A stretch of DNA of 64,000 nt from Bombyx mori (Eukaryota > Arthropoda > Insecta > Lepidoptera > Bombycidae). Position numbers and translations under genes: made by a program. The stretch spans positions 4,154,001 to 4,218,000 of the forward strand of contig NC_085116.1 of NCBI RefSeq assembly GCF_030269925.1. Reading direction: 5' to 3'. The notes beneath the pieces were generated by a model. That model was not told the origin of the DNA and did no database searches. It was given only the letters and a program-made list of their open reading frames with translations. This document shows positions 44,701 to 57,893 of this stretch, one piece after another. The first letter of the stretch is position 1. Each line of letters begins with the position of its first letter.

Positions 44701-47700
44701 TGACGAAAACATGTAAATGTATTATTGTATAGCAGCTGTCCACGCGGATGCATCGCTCACTCAAGTAGGAGAGTGACAGATGTCGAACGCTGCCGAACGC
44801 GGAGGCCGATTGTGCCTCTTTGTCGCTCGTTACGCGCTCTCGCTTGCACTTCAAGCCCTACATGGAACGCCTCAATGAGTCATGTTTTTTCGTGCGTGCA
44901 GCCGGCTCCATCGAATTATAAGACGTTGTCACGTCAAAAGCTGTAAAACTGCCTCTTAATATCTAAAGGTTCGATCCCGCAACGACAAGCTCGAAAACCA
45001 CTTGGCCGAGGCGATAGAGAAGCTGAAGAGTTACCATCAGTCGGGCGTGACCACGGCGGCCAGTGCTCCCGCGCACTCGGGCGCCGCCGCCGCCAAGCTT
45101 GAGGACGTCGCCGCCGAGCTCGAGGAGCAACGGGAGCTGGCCAACAATCGCCTCGCCGAACTCGACCGACTGCATCGCCAGCATCGGGACACGCTCAAGG
45201 AAGTCGAAAAACTTAAGATGGACGTATGTATTTCAAACGGCTACTGTATGGGGATGTAGTATTAGTATCATGTGTACTCAATGTCTTACCCACTTTTAAA
45301 TTAGGTTTCTTACAAGTCGTCGTGGCCTAAAGAATAAGACGTCTGGTGCATTCGTATCGAGCGATGCACCGGTGTTCGAATCCCTGGCGAGTACCAATTT
45401 TTCTAATGAAATACGTACTCAACAAATGTTCTCGATTGACTTCCATGGTGAAGGAATAACATCGTGTAATAAAAATCAAACCCGCAAATTTTAACTTGCG
45501 TAATTACTGGTGGTAGGACGTCTTGTGAGTCCGCACGGGTAGGTACCACCACCCTGCCTATTTCTGCCGTGAAGTAGTAATCCGTTTCGGTTTGAAGGGT
45601 GAGGCAACCATTGTAACTGTAGTGAGACCTTAAAACATATTTCATGATGGGTGGTGTATTTACGTTGTAGATGTCTATGGGCTCCAATAACCACTTAGTA
45701 CTAGGTGATTTGTGAGTTCGTCCACCCATCTAAGCATTAAAAAAAAATTATATAAATTTGAATTCTGTGAATAATATCATTCTAGATCCGACAACTGCCT
45801 GAGTCAGTTATAGTAGAGACTACAGAATACAAATGCCTGCAGAGTCAGTTCTCGGTCCTTTACAATGAGTCTATGCAGATGAAGACAGCTTTGGATGAAA
45901 CACGACTCCAGTTGCAGAACGCTAAGAACTTGCACATGCGACAGATTGAAATGATGGAGGTTTGTAGCTTTCAATACGTTGTCTTGAATTGCTTTATCAT
46001 TGTTCATGATAAGGTAATAGTATGTCTATTATTATTTTTGATTAGTTTACTACAATTTTTATGGTTTGACTGCTAAATGGTGTGGATTGCAAATGATTAT
46101 TTCAATCTTCCATCTATATGTGCTGGTGTTTCCCAATGTGAGGCCCAGGCCCCAAAAAGAGGAAATTTAATAACTAAGGGGGCAATCGGACTAAATTAAA
46201 ATCAATAAATTAAATATAGGAATTAAAATTAAATATAGAAAATCTGTATTAAAATTATTTTTAATTTGAATTTCAGTTTTTTAATATATGTTTTGAAATA
46301 TTACTTACTGTGTTTTGATAACAATTTCATAGTGATTTCTTCCTAAAACTTATAATTTATGTTTCTTAAGTGAACAAATCAAGTTTTTAATGTTAAAAAT
46401 TATGTATATAGGGAGCATAAAAAATTTTGAAATGTTACAGTGGGGCATGGCACAAAAAAGGCTAGGAAACACTGATATGTGCCATATTACTTAAATGCTA
46501 TTAGTACTTTAAAGATGTAATTGTGAAGTAGAAGATTGGTATAATGAAATGGCGAATAAATTAAAATAATAAGAATACAGCACGCACTTCACTTATTAAG
46601 ATATTGTAATAAATATAATGTGAAGATATTGTATACAACCTGTATTGTATTTAGGTTTTTTATATTGTTTAGAGCTCTCAGCCTACATATCTAATGTTAA
46701 GGTGTTATCGGAAACCATAGACATCAACAACTCAAATCCCACCACTCACCTCGAGACATGAGCTGTAAGGTCTCAGTTTTAACAGTACAATGGCTGTCCC
46801 ACCCTTCAACCCAAAACGCATTACTGCTTCACCGCAGAAAATAGGACGGGTGGTGGTACCTACCTGTGCGGACTCACAAGATGTCCTACCACCAGCAAAG
46901 TGATGAATATAGCAATAAAACCCAACTCGTTATGTTTTAGAGTGAAGAATTATCGCGTCAAAAAGCGCTCCGAGCAGAAATGATTCAGTTGGAGGATGTA
47001 TTGGGGCAGTTGCGAAAAGAGTATGAGATGCTGCGCATAGAATTCGAGCAGAACTTAGCCGCCAACGAACAAACGGGACCCATCAACAGGGAGATGCGAC
47101 ATCTCATTACTTCCCTGCAGAATCACAACCAACAACTGAAAGGCGAGGTACATCGTTACAAGAGGAAATATAAGGACACCAGCCAAGAACTAAATAAGGT
47201 GATCAAATTAAGGATTTTCATCATAAATATCTTGTAATATAAATAAACTTTTCAATTAGTGACTCGGTGCCTCTGACTACTGAGGGTCGCCGGTTCGATC
47301 CCAATATCGCAGCGGTCGGGGAACCGGGGTAAATTACCCTAAATGGGGTAAAATGAAATTTTGGGGGGTAAAAATGAAACTTTTGTGAGTAAAATGTATA
47401 TATTGAAGTGAAACTTCTTTAGAATTGTGATTTCAAACTAGATTAAACGAAATGAAATGAAACAAAAAAAATTTTTTTTTTTTTTTCAAAATCCTCGTGT
47501 TGTCTATAATGTAAAAGATGCTAAAAAGAAGCGATTTCGTTTTTTATTGTTCTTTGCCATGGGGTAATATCAATTTACACAAAAATATTATGGGGTAATA
47601 ATTAAAAAAGTTCTCCGTCCGCTGTAATATCGAGTTAACATTCGTGAGACGAACATGTTTATTTGCTCTTTGTCTGGGTGCTTAATGTCTATTTATGTTT

Positions 47701-50700
47701 ATATCTAAATGTCCATGAACTGTGTTAGCTACCATCAGGTAGATTTTTGATATCGTCTGATGTAATATGCTCCACCTAATGTTCCAGGCTCGCAAAGAGG
47801 TGGAGGAGGCCAACACTCGTGGCGGAGAGCGCGGCGACGAGAAGCCCCTCACTGTCAAGAAGGAAGAACCCGACCCCGAGGTAACTCTGCTCCGGTGCTA
47901 GACGACAGCGCGGTCATTGGAGTCTGTCAAATCAAATCAAATTTTTTTTATTCAACATAAATGAAAGTATATACATACTTGTTAAACGTCAAAAAAAACT
48001 ACCGCCAATTCACAAAAACTAGCCTCCGTCCTGAGAAGAACTGGCAAGAAACACAGCGGGCATGCCTTTTTTTTTTAATATTAGATTTTTTTTTTAAATG
48101 TACCGTACACGTCACAGCTTGACTCAACAATTTTAAATTCTCACACAACATCATTGGGTGTACGTCGTTTGGGACGAAAAAAAGCGCTGAGTTAATTGTG
48201 GCTGTCGCAGCTAGCAACGATTGATTGTCGCTCAATTCCTTCGTCGATTAATTGTTGTGTGACGTCAATGCAGGGCGATGACGTCACTTGCGGCAACAGC
48301 GCGGGCGAGACGAAGTTGCCTCTCTCCAAAGATCACGGCCGCGCCAAGATGCAGGAGCAGGAACAAATAATCAAGGATCTCAAACAACAATTGAAGTAAG
48401 TGGGCGGTAGCTACTAGGGAGTGAGCAATTATTATGAATTTATGTAAGTTTACAGAATTTCAATTTCAGTTTTGTGTGTGTGTTATTTTATAAAATTTTT
48501 ATGTAAACATTTCGATAGGATTTTTAAATATTATTGAGTTCATTTTCACGGCACCGCTTGCCTCGCCTGCTGTCGTTATGTGCAATAAATACAGTTCTCG
48601 TGTATTCATAGTGAGATTAAAATTTTAAAACTATACTAGACCCACAGAAATGAAAAGTACCTAGTACAAATGTGTTTGTCGTGTGACTCTGCCTTCACCA
48701 GACGTATGTACCATGCTGGTATCAGTGCTTTATTAGTTTCTGTCGTGAAATCCAGCTTTGTTTGTCACCAAAATGTTACCCATTTTATCATATTCAAGTA
48801 CCAGACACAATAAATTTTTTATTATTGCTTAGATGTGTGGACGAGCTCACAGCCCACCCGGTGTTAAGTGGTTACTAGAGCCCATAGACATCCACAACGT
48901 AACCGCCACCCACCTTGAGATATAAGTTCTAAGGTCTCAAGTATAGTTACGAGGGCTGCCCCACCCTTCAAACCGAAACGCATTACTGCTTCACGGCAGA
49001 AATAGGCAGGGTGGTGGTACCTAACCGCGCGGACTCACAAGAGGTCCTATCACCAGTAATTACGCAAATTATAATATATTATTATAAAGCTTTTTTTTTA
49101 TATATGCGTACCATATTTACAGAAAAGCAGTGAATGAGCAGAAAGAGTTGAAGTTACTCTTGGACATGTACAAAGGAGTCAGCAAGGAGCAGCGGGACAA
49201 GGTTCAACTGATGGCGGCCGAGCGGAAGGCTCGACAGGAACTCGAGGATCACCGGCAAAAAGCCAAGATGGCACAGGTCTGTTTCAAATGGTCATTGATA
49301 CTTCTATCAAGCTCATCAAAATTACACAAAATATCAATATGACAATGTGTGTTTGTGTAGGAGAGTAAACGAGAGCGTCGCATGGCGGACGAGGATGCGC
49401 TGCGTAAGATCAAGCAGCTTGAGGAGCAGAAATACGAACTGCAGAAGCAGTTATCCTGTGCGAGGCCCAATGCTGACGCCCTGCATGGCTTCTCCAGGCC
49501 CTTCGCTGGATCACCTGTCAGTATAACATATTCTTCTTTTTATTAAAGCCAATGACGCTACAACCCAAATGCAGCCACCAGCCTCAAGGCTCAAAGTGAC
49601 GGGCCCATCCAGCATAGGTGCAGAGTTGCTTAAAGGTTGAAATAATCATGTAGCAACTCTTATCATTTTGCGCATTGATTCGTTCCATAGTCTTTGCCAG
49701 TTTGCTCACTTCTTTCTGATGTGAATACTGGGCCCAATACTTGTCTTGTGTTAAGTCACTTGCCTTCCATCACATAGGCTGAGTCGTTCTTAGTAACTGT
49801 TAAATACTAAGATAATGTGAGAGTGAATTGAGAACTTGTGATATACTTTTATAGGAAGAAGAAGCATTACTGAACGAAATGGAAGTGACGGGTCAGGCCT
49901 TCGAAGACATGCAGGAACAGAACTCGCGTCTCATCCAGCAGCTGCGGGAGAAAGACGACGCGAATTTCAAGCTCATGTCGGAGAGGATAAAGGCGAATTC
50001 ATTACATAAATTGCTGAGAGAAGAGAAACAACTACTACAAGAACAGGTATGGGGTTTGTTATAAACTGTCAATTTCAGCCTTATGTAAATTTGATTCAAT
50101 ATTCTGACGAATATTCTTACTGTTACAATCTTAGTTTCACAATCAACTTTTTAGTACTGGCATCGATTTGTTATGTTAATTTGAACTATAGAAATACATT
50201 TCAATTGATTTTACAAATAAAACAAAGTTTGCACGGGGCTCGTACATACCTGATCTACTCATTGTGATCTCAACGATTGGCTACTCATTCAAGGTCTCGT
50301 AGTTATTAGCAATTTAAATCTGACGATATTATGTCACGAGTTCGATCGGCTAACAACGCGACGCTTGTTGGTTTCTAAATAATTCGGACATTTTGTTCTT
50401 CTACATTGCAGGTCATAACTCGCGACCAGCAGATAGAGTCAATGGGCGCGGTGGCGCGGCGACTCGAGGAGAAGGAGCGGCTACTGCAGGCCACGCTCTC
50501 CGCCGTCGAGAAGGAACTGTTGCTCCGGCAGCAAGCCATGGAGATGCACAAGCGGAAGGCCATCGAGTCTGCGCAGTCTGCGGCCGACCTCAAACTACAT
50601 CTCGGTACACTGCACCTCAAATTTACATTTGCCATTTTTTATTTATTTAAATAAAATAAAATAAAATCTTTTTTGACGTGGCCCATATGATTGTAGCGTG

Positions 50701-52911
50701 TATCACGATTTGAGTGTCGAAAATATAAGAATTTTGTTGTCACAAGTTTTTGTGTCTCACAAAGTGGCACAAGACGACGTAACGTAATCTCCACATTAAC
50801 TCAGAGATTTATTTCACTCTTTGGCATTCCATACAATATATCTTCATCGTTTTAATCTTAAAACTACAGTCAAAACCGTTTACTGCGACATCGTTTAATA
50901 CAACATGCCGGTTATAATAACCAAGAACAAAGGTCCCGGCTGAATGCCATATGAATGCCTTATTAAAAATATTGCTTTCTACGACATTGGTAATAACGAC
51001 ATACCTCATAAAACGACCACATTTAACTAATATTTCGGAGAATTAGATCTGTTAGAACGACCGGCTAAGCTGTATTGTAAACAATTTGAATAGGTATCCA
51101 CATTTGTCTTCAATAGCTTTTAAAATCAGGAAAGAAAACAATAGGATTTAGTTTAGTGTAGGGTTTTTTCTAATTCTTAGAAACAAAACACGTGCATGCG
51201 GTAGTCAAAGCCCACTTCTTCATATTTCTTCAGTTAGTTTGTTACTTATCTATACACAAGACGCACCAAAACTTTGTGGAGTTATTCGTGAAACTTTCAA
51301 AATCTCGCAAAGATAAAGAAAACAAATTAATATTGAAGAATAATCGCGTATTATGTAAATATATTTTTCCAATAATTCCCTATCGATTTGTTTGTACTTG
51401 CACGATACACATTAAGCATCACCGGTTGTTACGACTATCGGTTTTTACGACTGAATATGAGCAGTCCCTTCGATGTCGTTATAACAGATTTTGACTGTAG
51501 TTGCAAAGCAAATCAGAGTGAACACTGTTATAGTGTATTTACTAAGCAGGAACGTTCCACTGGCAAACAATTGGACTTTATTGAAAATCGTAGCGACAGC
51601 TTACTGCGTCAGTAGCAGTGACGGCTTGTTATTAGTTTAAAATACTAGTTTGTAATACTAGTTTAAAAATTTATAATTATATGTTAATTAAATTTGTCCA
51701 CGATCGTATTTTTTTTAAATTTTCGTCTAATATGTGTAATCTGTAATCGTGAACAGAGAAGTACCACGCTCAAATGAAGGAAGCGCAGCAGGTCGTGGCC
51801 GAGAAGACGAGCGCTCTTGAAGCCGAAGCGTACAAGACCAAAAGACTACACGTATGTAACATTGTAATCCTACATTACATCAGTCATCAACCTGGTCTCA
51901 TCCCGCACCAATCTAGTGAGAAATTATTAATATAGTTCCTTCGGATTTAAATGCGCAATAATGGTGACTAGTTCATTGTTTAGTATTGGTGGCAGTGCAC
52001 GAGTGACCGATGATGAAGCTATGTCCCTAGATGAGGCTCCTCGTATTGTTCAGTAATCTGCTGATGTCTCATTAAATTCCCATCATTTTCCTCAGATATT
52101 ATTTTATTTCATGTCATCTTTGTGATTGATTCCTCATTCATTTCACTCTATTTCATACATATATATTTTTTACTTTATAAACATTTGATCACATTAATAT
52201 TTCGTTTTGTGAAGGAGGAACTTGCAATATTACGGCGAAAAGCGGAGAGGATGAAGAAAATGGAACAAGCCGGCAGCAGCATGGACGAGGTCTTACTCGA
52301 GGAGATCCGCGAGTACAAGGAGACGCTCACCTGCCCCTCCTGCAAGGTAACACTCGCCACCCGCCGCTCTGCCATTACTATTACGTTCATTATTACTGAA
52401 GGAAAGACCTTATTGTATTTGCCCCACTAATCGTTTTCATATTATTGTTATGATTTAAATTATTGCACGGTCCTTTTAAAGATATCTTTGATACATTGTT
52501 TATCTAATAATTATAACAAAAAAAAATTTTAGTCGTTTTTAAATAGGATTATATTTATTATTTTAATTTACTTTTCTAACATTATGGGGTATCCGGGTTC
52601 GCGGATGTCGTCACCCAATTATACTCGTAGATACGACACCAGCCTATTGCTTTGTAATACCGGGGATTAGTTCCAATGAAGTCTCATAACTGCGGCCGAG
52701 CGAGGCAACACATCGCGTATGTCGGCCGCGAGTCTAACGTCACCGCTTCCTGTGTCAGGTGAAACGCAAAGACGCGGTGCTAACGAAGTGTTTCCACGTG
52801 TTCTGCTGGGACTGCCTCCGCACTCGCTACGAGACCCGCCAGCGCAAGTGCCCCAAGTGCAACGCGGCCTTCGGAGCCAACGACTACCATCGCCTCTACC
52901 TCTCCACCTAG
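41790..52911 (+). CDS. Bre1: E3 ubiquitin-protein ligase Bre1 (RNF20/RNF40 orthologue)
   Basis: Sixteen coding exons: 41790-41942, 42281-42467, 42968-43153, 43875-44095, 44969-45223, 45786-45959, 46941-47198, 47788-47880, 48274-48395, 49123-49276, 49361-49516, 49855-50046, 50412-50604, 51757-51851, 52215-52346 and 52759-52911. All joins keep frame and give 907 residues (human RNF20 975). Most of the protein is coiled coil. The best-conserved blocks are [18 protein letters not shown] in exon 7, [19 protein letters not shown] in exon 10, and [16 protein letters not shown] in exon 12. The C3HC4 RING spans Cys853, Cys856, Cys868, His870, Cys873, Cys876, Cys888 and Cys891, split between the last two exons. 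Bre1 with the E2 Rad6 monoubiquitinates histone H2B on transcribed chromatin. An acceptor-like CCTCTTAG just before the ATG (ends 41783) suggests an upstream non-coding exon. Exon 4 has a TAGAAG tandem acceptor. Introns carry Bm1, pogo-like and hAT insertions. Confidence 0.95.
43720..43815 (+). repeat. Bm1 3' remnant in Bre1 intron 3
   Basis: GGTGGGTGGCAGTCCAATTC and CTTAACACCAAGTGGGTTGG correspond to the Bm1 3' end, strongly diverged; it lies 60 bp before exon 4. Confidence 0.6.
45312..45750 (+). repeat. Bm1 SINE, full length, in Bre1 intron 5
   Basis: Complete plus-orientation copy with head AAGTCGTCGTGGCCTAAAG, box B GTGTTCGAATCC, body and A-rich tail; ends 35 bp before exon 6. Confidence 0.92.
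46655..46905 (-). repeat. Bm1 SINE 3' part in Bre1 intron 6
   Basis: Inverse body from GAGCTCTCAGCCTACATATC to CAAGATGTCCTACCACCAGC; ends 36 bp before exon 7. Confidence 0.82.
47310..47624. mobile_element. hAT-type non-autonomous element in Bre1 intron 7
   Basis: Ends CAGCGGTCGGGGAACC and, reversed, CAGCGGACGGAGAAC; flanks CAATATCG (47302-47309) and TAATATCG (47625-47632) match at 7 of 8. It is a shorter relative of the 25948-26420 copy. Confidence 0.82.
47930..48080 (-). repeat. Probable LINE 3' end in Bre1 intron 8
   Basis: Begins with a CAAATCAAATCAAATTTTTT tract and continues with CTCCGTCCTGAGAAGAACTG, a combination I associate with dispersed lepidopteran LINE tails; family not fixed. 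Confidence 0.45.
48820..49075 (-). repeat. Bm1 SINE 3' part in Bre1 intron 9
   Basis: Near-consensus inverse copy from TTATTGCTTAGATGTGTGG to CACCAGTAATTACGCAAATT, ending 48 bp before exon 10; no tRNA-like head. Confidence 0.9.
50867..51497. mobile_element. Pogo/Tigger-like non-autonomous element in Bre1 intron 13
   Basis: Inverted termini CAGTCAAAACCGTTTACTGC and, reversed, CAGTCAAAATCTGTTATAAC, flanked by TA on both sides (50865-50866, 51498-51499). Subterminal ACGACATCG-type repeats are also inverted. 631 bp; the frame at 51192-51494 shows no transposase motif. Confidence 0.8.
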
Positions 52912-55285
52912 ACGGTACGCACCACACTGTTACGTCTACTTGTACGCGGTCCCGTCTGGACACGTGTTCCTCCCCGCGGGCTCGACCAGCCGGAGGGCCT
53001 CAGCCGACTTGGACTGTCGGAGGATGACTGCGAGACCAGTTGAAGGGACGCAGACTATTTGTTAAATCACACCAGAAACTTGATTAAAACCGTTCAATTT
53101 GTTAATTATTAAATAGTAAAAATTGAACAACATTCTGAAAAGTTAAGGGCGATTTACATCGCTCCAGTGATTGGTGATAGTCGATATTGAACAATTTCAC
53201 TGGATCCTTGTGTACACATGTCACATGAGTAAGAATTTCATTTTGAAATTAATATAATAGCATAATATAAATAATAATAAAAGATCAGTGTCGCGATGCC
53301 ACAAACAGTTAAAAGGATGTATTATGCGACGCGCAATGGACAGCGTCCGTCGGAGCCTTCGCAATGCTGTCGTCTGTCACTGGATTGATGTAAATTTGCA
53401 TTACGGACTGATGCGCTAACAGCCGCGACACGAGTGTACAGAGACTGGCTTATTGTTAGTGTTTAATACATAGTTTATTTGTGTAAATATGACTCCAATA
53501 TCTTGACAGGATAAAAATCGATTCAGTACTTACCTATGTTTAATTGTATAATTTATTTGTAAAAGCTTCGCCTTCAGTACTTTTAAGCGTGTTTGTTGAG
53601 TAAAGATCGAGCGCGTGTGGTCGACGACCCGTTTGTCTATGTAGCAACCTTCAACTCAAACTGTACTAGAAGATCGATAACTGTTGACAGCCGTCGCGAC
53701 ACTTAGTTTCTGAGAGTTTAATGTTGATTAATTGTTCGACATCAGTACGCTTAGTGTGAGTTTTTTAACGTTCTCGATAGCGTAAAAGTTAGCTCAAATT
53801 TTTTTGCAGTTGGAACAGCGCCCCTAGCGGCAAACGCAGGCAAACGTTCCGAATGCATACGAGTTCACTTTTACGTTATCGAGAACGTTAAATAACTCGC
53901 ACTAAGCACGCTGATATTCCATTAGTTCTATTGTCCGTGATGATTGTAATTATTTGGTAAGGTAGGTCGTCGGCGTTTTGCGTGAATGTTGAATGAGACA
54001 GCCACGCCGGCCCCCGGGCGCGCGCAGTGTACATATTGGTTTAACTTCGATCTCGCACCATTCACCTCATTTATGTGATCCCATTTTCTATCGTTTAAAA
54101 CGAGATTTTAAATATGATATCCGTTTGATGCAATAAAATAGTAAATCGAACACCTGTCATATTGTTGTCCTCGTATGTACACGAAAGTGGAGTTGTTTAA
54201 AGTTTTGGTATTTTAAAACATTTCCATCACGTCTTAGCTGTTGACGGGTATGCTTCAAAGTCGATTATATTGATTAATATAATCACTTGCATGATTTAAT
54301 CCGAAAAAAATAATGTTAATGAATAATTAAAATATCTTTGGATAAAAATACACTGATTCGAAAAAGTTATGAGTTTACATGAACGATGACGTTTTTTAAT
54401 ATCTTGTCATAGAAAAACAATGTTGTAATGTAGCAGTCGATATTGTCCTTACCGTGATAGTTAAGTAACTCTTTGACTGACATTATTTATATATTTAGGT
54501 TTTATTTCTCACCGGCCTTGCATTTTTAGCAAAAGATCTAGGAGATCAACATTAAATTGGCAATGTAAGAAGTATCTAATTATGAAATGTCTAAACTGCA
54601 GGTGAATGATTATGAAGTGTTTTTTTTTTCGTCTAAATAGTTTATTATTTAGAATACAAGAAATAGAGAACTTATTTTATTCACTCGTTATAAAATATGT
54701 ATCATAAATCATAATACACATTTGTTTCATAGTCAGCCTGGAAGTAAAATTATTTAAGATAATGTGCTGTAAAAATCAAGGGAACAATTTATTTGACAGT
54801 ATTTAGTTTATTATTTATAAACGCGATTGTTTCTACTCGTGTACTTGTTAAGTTTAAGTCGATAACAACAACTGTGAGCGCACGCGAGCGTGTCTCCTCT
54901 ACAGCTGTAATAATTATTTTTAAGTAGGTAAATTTTTTGTAACGACATGCTTTTTATATTATGTATTATTGTTTTTAAATCTTACTTCGAAAAGGAATAG
55001 TTTATGTGTATCTTGTAAAGGATAGTTCTAGAATATAGTTAATGAGACTTGAATTTTCTATAATACGTCAAAGTGCATAAAAAAAATTTTTTTTTCTTTC
55101 CAAAAATTACTTTTCGAGAAAATAAAATAATTCAAAGCAATAACCACGTAAATTTTGATTTTTTCATTGATCCATACATTTGATCTACCCTAAATTTGTC
55201 ATTAGCCTTTTCTTAAAGTTGTAAATTGTGAAACAAAGTTTGAACTTAAATTGTAAATGTGTTGAATTATGTGAAATAAACGTCT
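52912..55285 (+). other. Bre1 3' UTR and candidate polyadenylation signals
   Basis: No coding frame is supported after the Bre1 stop. The stretch is AT-rich with AATAAA hexamers near 53275, 54132 and 55275; the last, followed by a T/G-rich segment (CTCGTTTTTGTGTTTTCC), is the best distal site and would give a UTR of about 2.4 kb. It contains the complete palindromic MITE at 53741-53915. A Bm1 copy and a LINE remnant start just downstream. Extent is inferred. Confidence 0.5.
53741..53915. mobile_element. Palindromic MITE, complete copy, in the Bre1 3' UTR
   Basis: Long inverted arms of about 50 bp (GCTTAGTGTGAGTT..., TTTAACGTTCTCGATA in both arms) flank a unique core with CAGCGCCCCTAGCGGCAAAC. 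Fragments of the same family lie at 5895-6015 and 38412-38525. No transposase; superfamily unknown, target duplication unclear. Confidence 0.82.
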
Positions 55286-55380
55286 CAAATATAAATTACT
55301 CGTTTTTGTGTTTTCCTTAATGTTTGGAGACTAAAATGCATCAATATTTACGGCATGAATGTGTACAAAACAAAATGCTC

Positions 55381-55460
55381 CAGTCTCCTGGCCTGGCTGA
55401 GCCTTCCGGCCTCCCAGCCACCCCAGTGCAACTCTGGGCCACCAGCAATCCCTTCATGCT
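55381..55460 (+). repeat. Remnant of the Jockey-type element 3' end
   Basis: GGCCTGGCTGAGCCTTCC and GGGCCACCAGCAATCCCTTC resemble the last 80 bp of the 6.4-9.9 kb element. Confidence 0.55.
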
Positions 55461-55462
55461 TT

Positions 55463-55897
55463 TTTTTGCTAAGATGGGTGGACGTGCTCACAACCCTCCT
55501 GGTGTTAAGTGGTTACTGGAGCCCAGACATCTACAACGTTAATACGCCACCCATCTTGAGATGTGTTTTAAGGTCTCAGTATAGATACTACGGCTGCCCC
55601 ATCCTTTAAACCGAAACGCATTACTGCTTCACGGCAGAAATAGGCAGGGCGGTGGTACTTACCCGTACGGACTCACAAGGGGTCCTACTACTAGTAATTA
55701 CGCAAATTATGATTTTGCGGGTTTGATTTGTATTACACGATGTTATTATTTTATATTCCTTCACCGTGGAAGTCAATCGTGAACATTTGTCAAGTAGGTA
55801 CGTATTTAATTAGAAAAATTGGTACCCGCCTGCGGCACTTGAATCGCTATATACGAATGCACCGGACCTCTTATCCTTTAGGCCACGATGAATTCAA
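55463..55897 (-). repeat. Bm1 SINE, full length
   Basis: Inverse copy from poly(T) and GCTAAGATGGGTGGACG to the head (GGCCACGATGAATTC). A small local insertion (TTATTTTATATTCC) is present in the conserved TGTTATTCC block. Confidence 0.9.
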
Positions 55898-55899
55898 AC

Positions 55900-57893
55900 A
55901 GTTTCTAGTCGAACTTCGGCCATAAGTAGACAATTTAAAAGCAAACTGGTTTTATTAATAATAAAGGTTGAATAGTGAATAACAACTGTCACGATTCTCA
56001 TTATATGTATTTACATACTACTTTTTACATCTTAATAGTTAATGTGCGAGTCGCATATACTCAAGCTTGCCAAATCAATGGTTTATGTACTTATTTAATT
56101 TTAAATAAATTGCTGACGATACAAATGACATCGGAAAAAATTTGTACTACACAGAAACCAATTATTATTATAATTTAACTAATTTTTTCGTAATTTCTCA
56201 CAAAACCTTATCGACAAATACAGCATCAGTCTCATGTTAATTTTAATTCGTATTACGTTGAACACAACATAAATACGTAAAATGGCAAATAACTTTTGTT
56301 CTGTGTCTAATCGAAAACGATAAAAACAAAATGTGAACATTGATGTCCTCAATAAAGTGCTAAATATCAAATTTTAATTTGACTAGATTAAATAAAAAAA
56401 AGTGAAATGCACAACACAACTCTACAAGCCATCCTAGCCAGAGATCACTGAACACAATAGTGTCAGTGCTGTCACAATTGACCTGGATCCTTACTGTATC
56501 TACACTACTGTATACAAGATCTCACGTTCCAATCTCCCTCGGCTTGCACCAAATATAGATATGTAATGAAAACATAATTCTTATGTGATTTTTTTCTTCG
56601 AGCGAATGTGCAGCGGCCTTTACAAAATTCATTGTTTATTATTATTTCTATACATTACGTCTTGTCTAAACAAATAAAAAGAGAGAATAAAAACAAAAGG
56701 AATTTAGACTATCAAGTTATCGTTAATAAAATCTATAATCTTAAACTAAATAAGTAGGAAACATAGATCACACAAAAAGTACAAGAATTAAACAATTAAG
56801 TAGATGGGATCGAATTTAAGCATTACAGCTGTTAAATACACGTGTAAGATTTTTTTTGCGGTAACAAAACAGTTTTGTTCTTGCTCTATGTAAACTTTGA
56901 ATAAATACTATTTAAAATAATTCTTATCGATAAACACAAATGAAATGTCATATTCTTATTTACATATACTATAATGCTTTGATTTCTGATTAAATATTCT
57001 TATAAAAATTATCTTACAGCATTTAGGAGAACGATCTGGCACAAATGCTATATATATATATTTATACTATAAATGGTTTATTAAATAGGCATCATGATTT
57101 TCTTACGAGTAATATTGTAAATATGTTCGTTCTCGAAAGCTGAGCTTGCATGTTACTACGTTTTTGTTTTTCTACGTGTCATGGAGTAAGCAGGACGGAC
57201 GTGAATAACGAAACGGCACGAAATGTTATGAAGCTCACGATATTATATCTATAGTCTATTCATTAAATATTACATTACACTATTTCTATTTCTGCGCTAA
57301 AAATACGATTACGACGCAGATCAGACATTACTCTAATAATTTATTTAATATAATTTTAGGAATCATGACGCATAAGACGTTTATTGACTTTTTTTCAGCC
57401 ATCGAAATTTTCATCCCGCTGCATTTCAGGACGTATTACCTCCTGTTCTCGGCCGGCGAGACCGTAATCGACATTTGGCATATTTATAATTGAATATGCA
57501 ATTTCGAAATGGGTACATCTCTGAAAATGTAAAATTTTCAGGAAATGAAAAAAAAAACTGATTATTTTCTAAAGCAGTGTAAAATTTAAAATATTAACTT
57601 TTGAGATATATTTTAGTGTTAATTAGCAATTGAAAATTACTGGAATTATTATAAAATGGGTGTAGGTCAAAACTACATGTATATGAAAAAACCTATTTGA
57701 CAAAATATGTGACATGTGCCCTTTTCGAAATTGCATTTTCAATTAATTAATAATTAAAGTATTGCCAATTAAAATTCGAAATTCCATTGAGGAACTAACG
57801 CTTTTATCCAGTTAGGATTTTTGTTTTTGTTGAAAAGAATTTCATTTAGTATCGTTATCGCTTTGGCATTGGAACTGGTGTATAGAGAGTCCG
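55900..57893 (-). other. Intergenic/3' UTR space between Bre1 and the convergent unidentified gene
   Basis: AT-rich with no supported ORF. Part is presumably the 3' UTR of the minus-strand gene ending at 57894; minus-strand AATAAA hexamers occur, for example at 56640-56635, but I cannot choose the true site. A short (TA)n run lies near 57051-57061. Confidence 0.35.
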
